From: an uncultured Oscillospiraceae bacterium | Lineage (GTDB): Bacteria; Bacillota; Clostridia; Oscillospirales; Oscillospiraceae | Length of the DNA stretch: 10,126 bases | Direction: 5' to 3' | NCBI GenBank assembly: GCA_944385595.1 | Contig: CALWXY010000002.1 | Location: forward strand, 1-10,126 | Part shown: positions 9,801 to 10,126 of the stretch, one piece after another | Numbering within the stretch: the first letter of the stretch is position 1 | Layout: the number at the start of each line of letters is the position of its first letter | Position numbers and translations under genes: made by a program | Notes under the pieces: model-generated | What the model was told of the DNA's origin: nothing | The model's input: the letters and a program-made list of their open reading frames with translations, nothing else | Databases searched by the model: none

Positions 9801-10126
9801 ATGGCTAAGCAAATGTTTAACCGCACCAAGCCCCATGTCAACATCGGCACCATCGGCCACGTCGACCACGGCAAGACCACCCTTACCGCCGCTATCACCA
9901 AGTACCTGGCTATGAAGGGTCAGGCTGACTACACCGATTACAGCTCCATCGACAAGGCTCCTGAGGAGCGCGAGCGTGGTATCACCATCAACACCGCTCA
10001 CGTCGAGTACGAGACCGACAAGCGTCACTACGCTCACGTCGACTGCCCGGGCCATGCCGACTATATCAAGAACATGATCACCGGCGCTGCTCAGATGGAT
10101 GGCGCCATCCTCGTCATCGCCGCTTC
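9801..10126 (+). CDS. tuf: Elongation factor Tu, N-terminal part (3' end outside window)
   Basis: EF-Tu delivers aminoacyl-tRNA to the ribosomal A site as a ternary complex with GTP. The first 108 codons are present and read MAKQMFNRTKPHVNIGTIGH. The GTPase motifs visible are GHVDHGKT (19-26), RGITI (59-63) and DCPGH with catalytic His85 (81-85). The window ends before the NKxD motif and before domains II and III. The ribosome binding site AAGGAGG (9785-9791) lies 9 bases before the ATG. The first 108 codons contain no frameshift or unusual change, and the gene's place after fusA is standard. Confidence 0.98.
   Translation, partial: MAKQMFNRTKPHVNIGTIGHVDHGKTTLTAAITKYLAMKGQADYTDYSSIDKAPEERERGITINTAHVEYETDKRHYAHVDCPGHADYIKNMITGAAQMDGAILVIAA

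Overview
This window is an informational-gene cluster from a GC-rich member of the Clostridia; it looks like an Oscillospirales/Ruminococcaceae-type gut lineage, but that rank is an inference. The order rpoB-rpoC-(mgtE)-rpsL-rpsG-fusA-tuf is the classic junction of the RNA polymerase and str operons. The assignment rests on a RpoC of about 1,230 residues without the large gammaproteobacterial insertions, an S12 protein with the internal extension usual in Firmicutes, strong AAGGAGG ribosome binding sites, and AT-rich sigma-A-type promoters standing out from GC-rich coding DNA. All genes lie on the + strand, and both end genes run off the window.

Region by region: 1-790 is the C-terminal end of the RNA polymerase beta subunit, ending in a very acidic tail. 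794-4480 is the complete beta-prime subunit, followed by a near-perfect intrinsic terminator at 4494-4528 that closes the rpoBC operon. 4558-6316 is an inserted magnesium unit: a consensus promoter, an M-box (ykoK-type) Mg2+ riboswitch, its terminator hairpin, a 138-base segment between that terminator and the gene, and mgtE. That segment holds a possible 35-codon Arg-rich leader peptide and an RNA element that could hide the mgtE ribosome binding site. 6354-10126 is the str operon: a strong promoter, a folded leader, rpsL (TTG start), a 217-base structured intercistronic region, rpsG (GTG start), fusA, a second promoter, and the first 108 codons of tuf.

The polymerase subunits, ribosomal proteins S12 and S7, and elongation factors G and Tu are core transcription and translation machinery. 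MgtE is a Mg2+ channel whose riboswitch should silence it when cytosolic Mg2+ is high. Its position is notable because ribosomes are the main cellular Mg2+ sink, and no obvious terminator separates mgtE from the str promoter.

The genes themselves are conserved and well known, so I did not find a new protein system. The parts worth a second look are in the RNA: the layered control of mgtE (riboswitch, then leader peptide and SD-masking switch), a U-tailed hairpin at the 5' end of the str transcript, and a structured rpsL-rpsG spacer with two repeated small hairpins.
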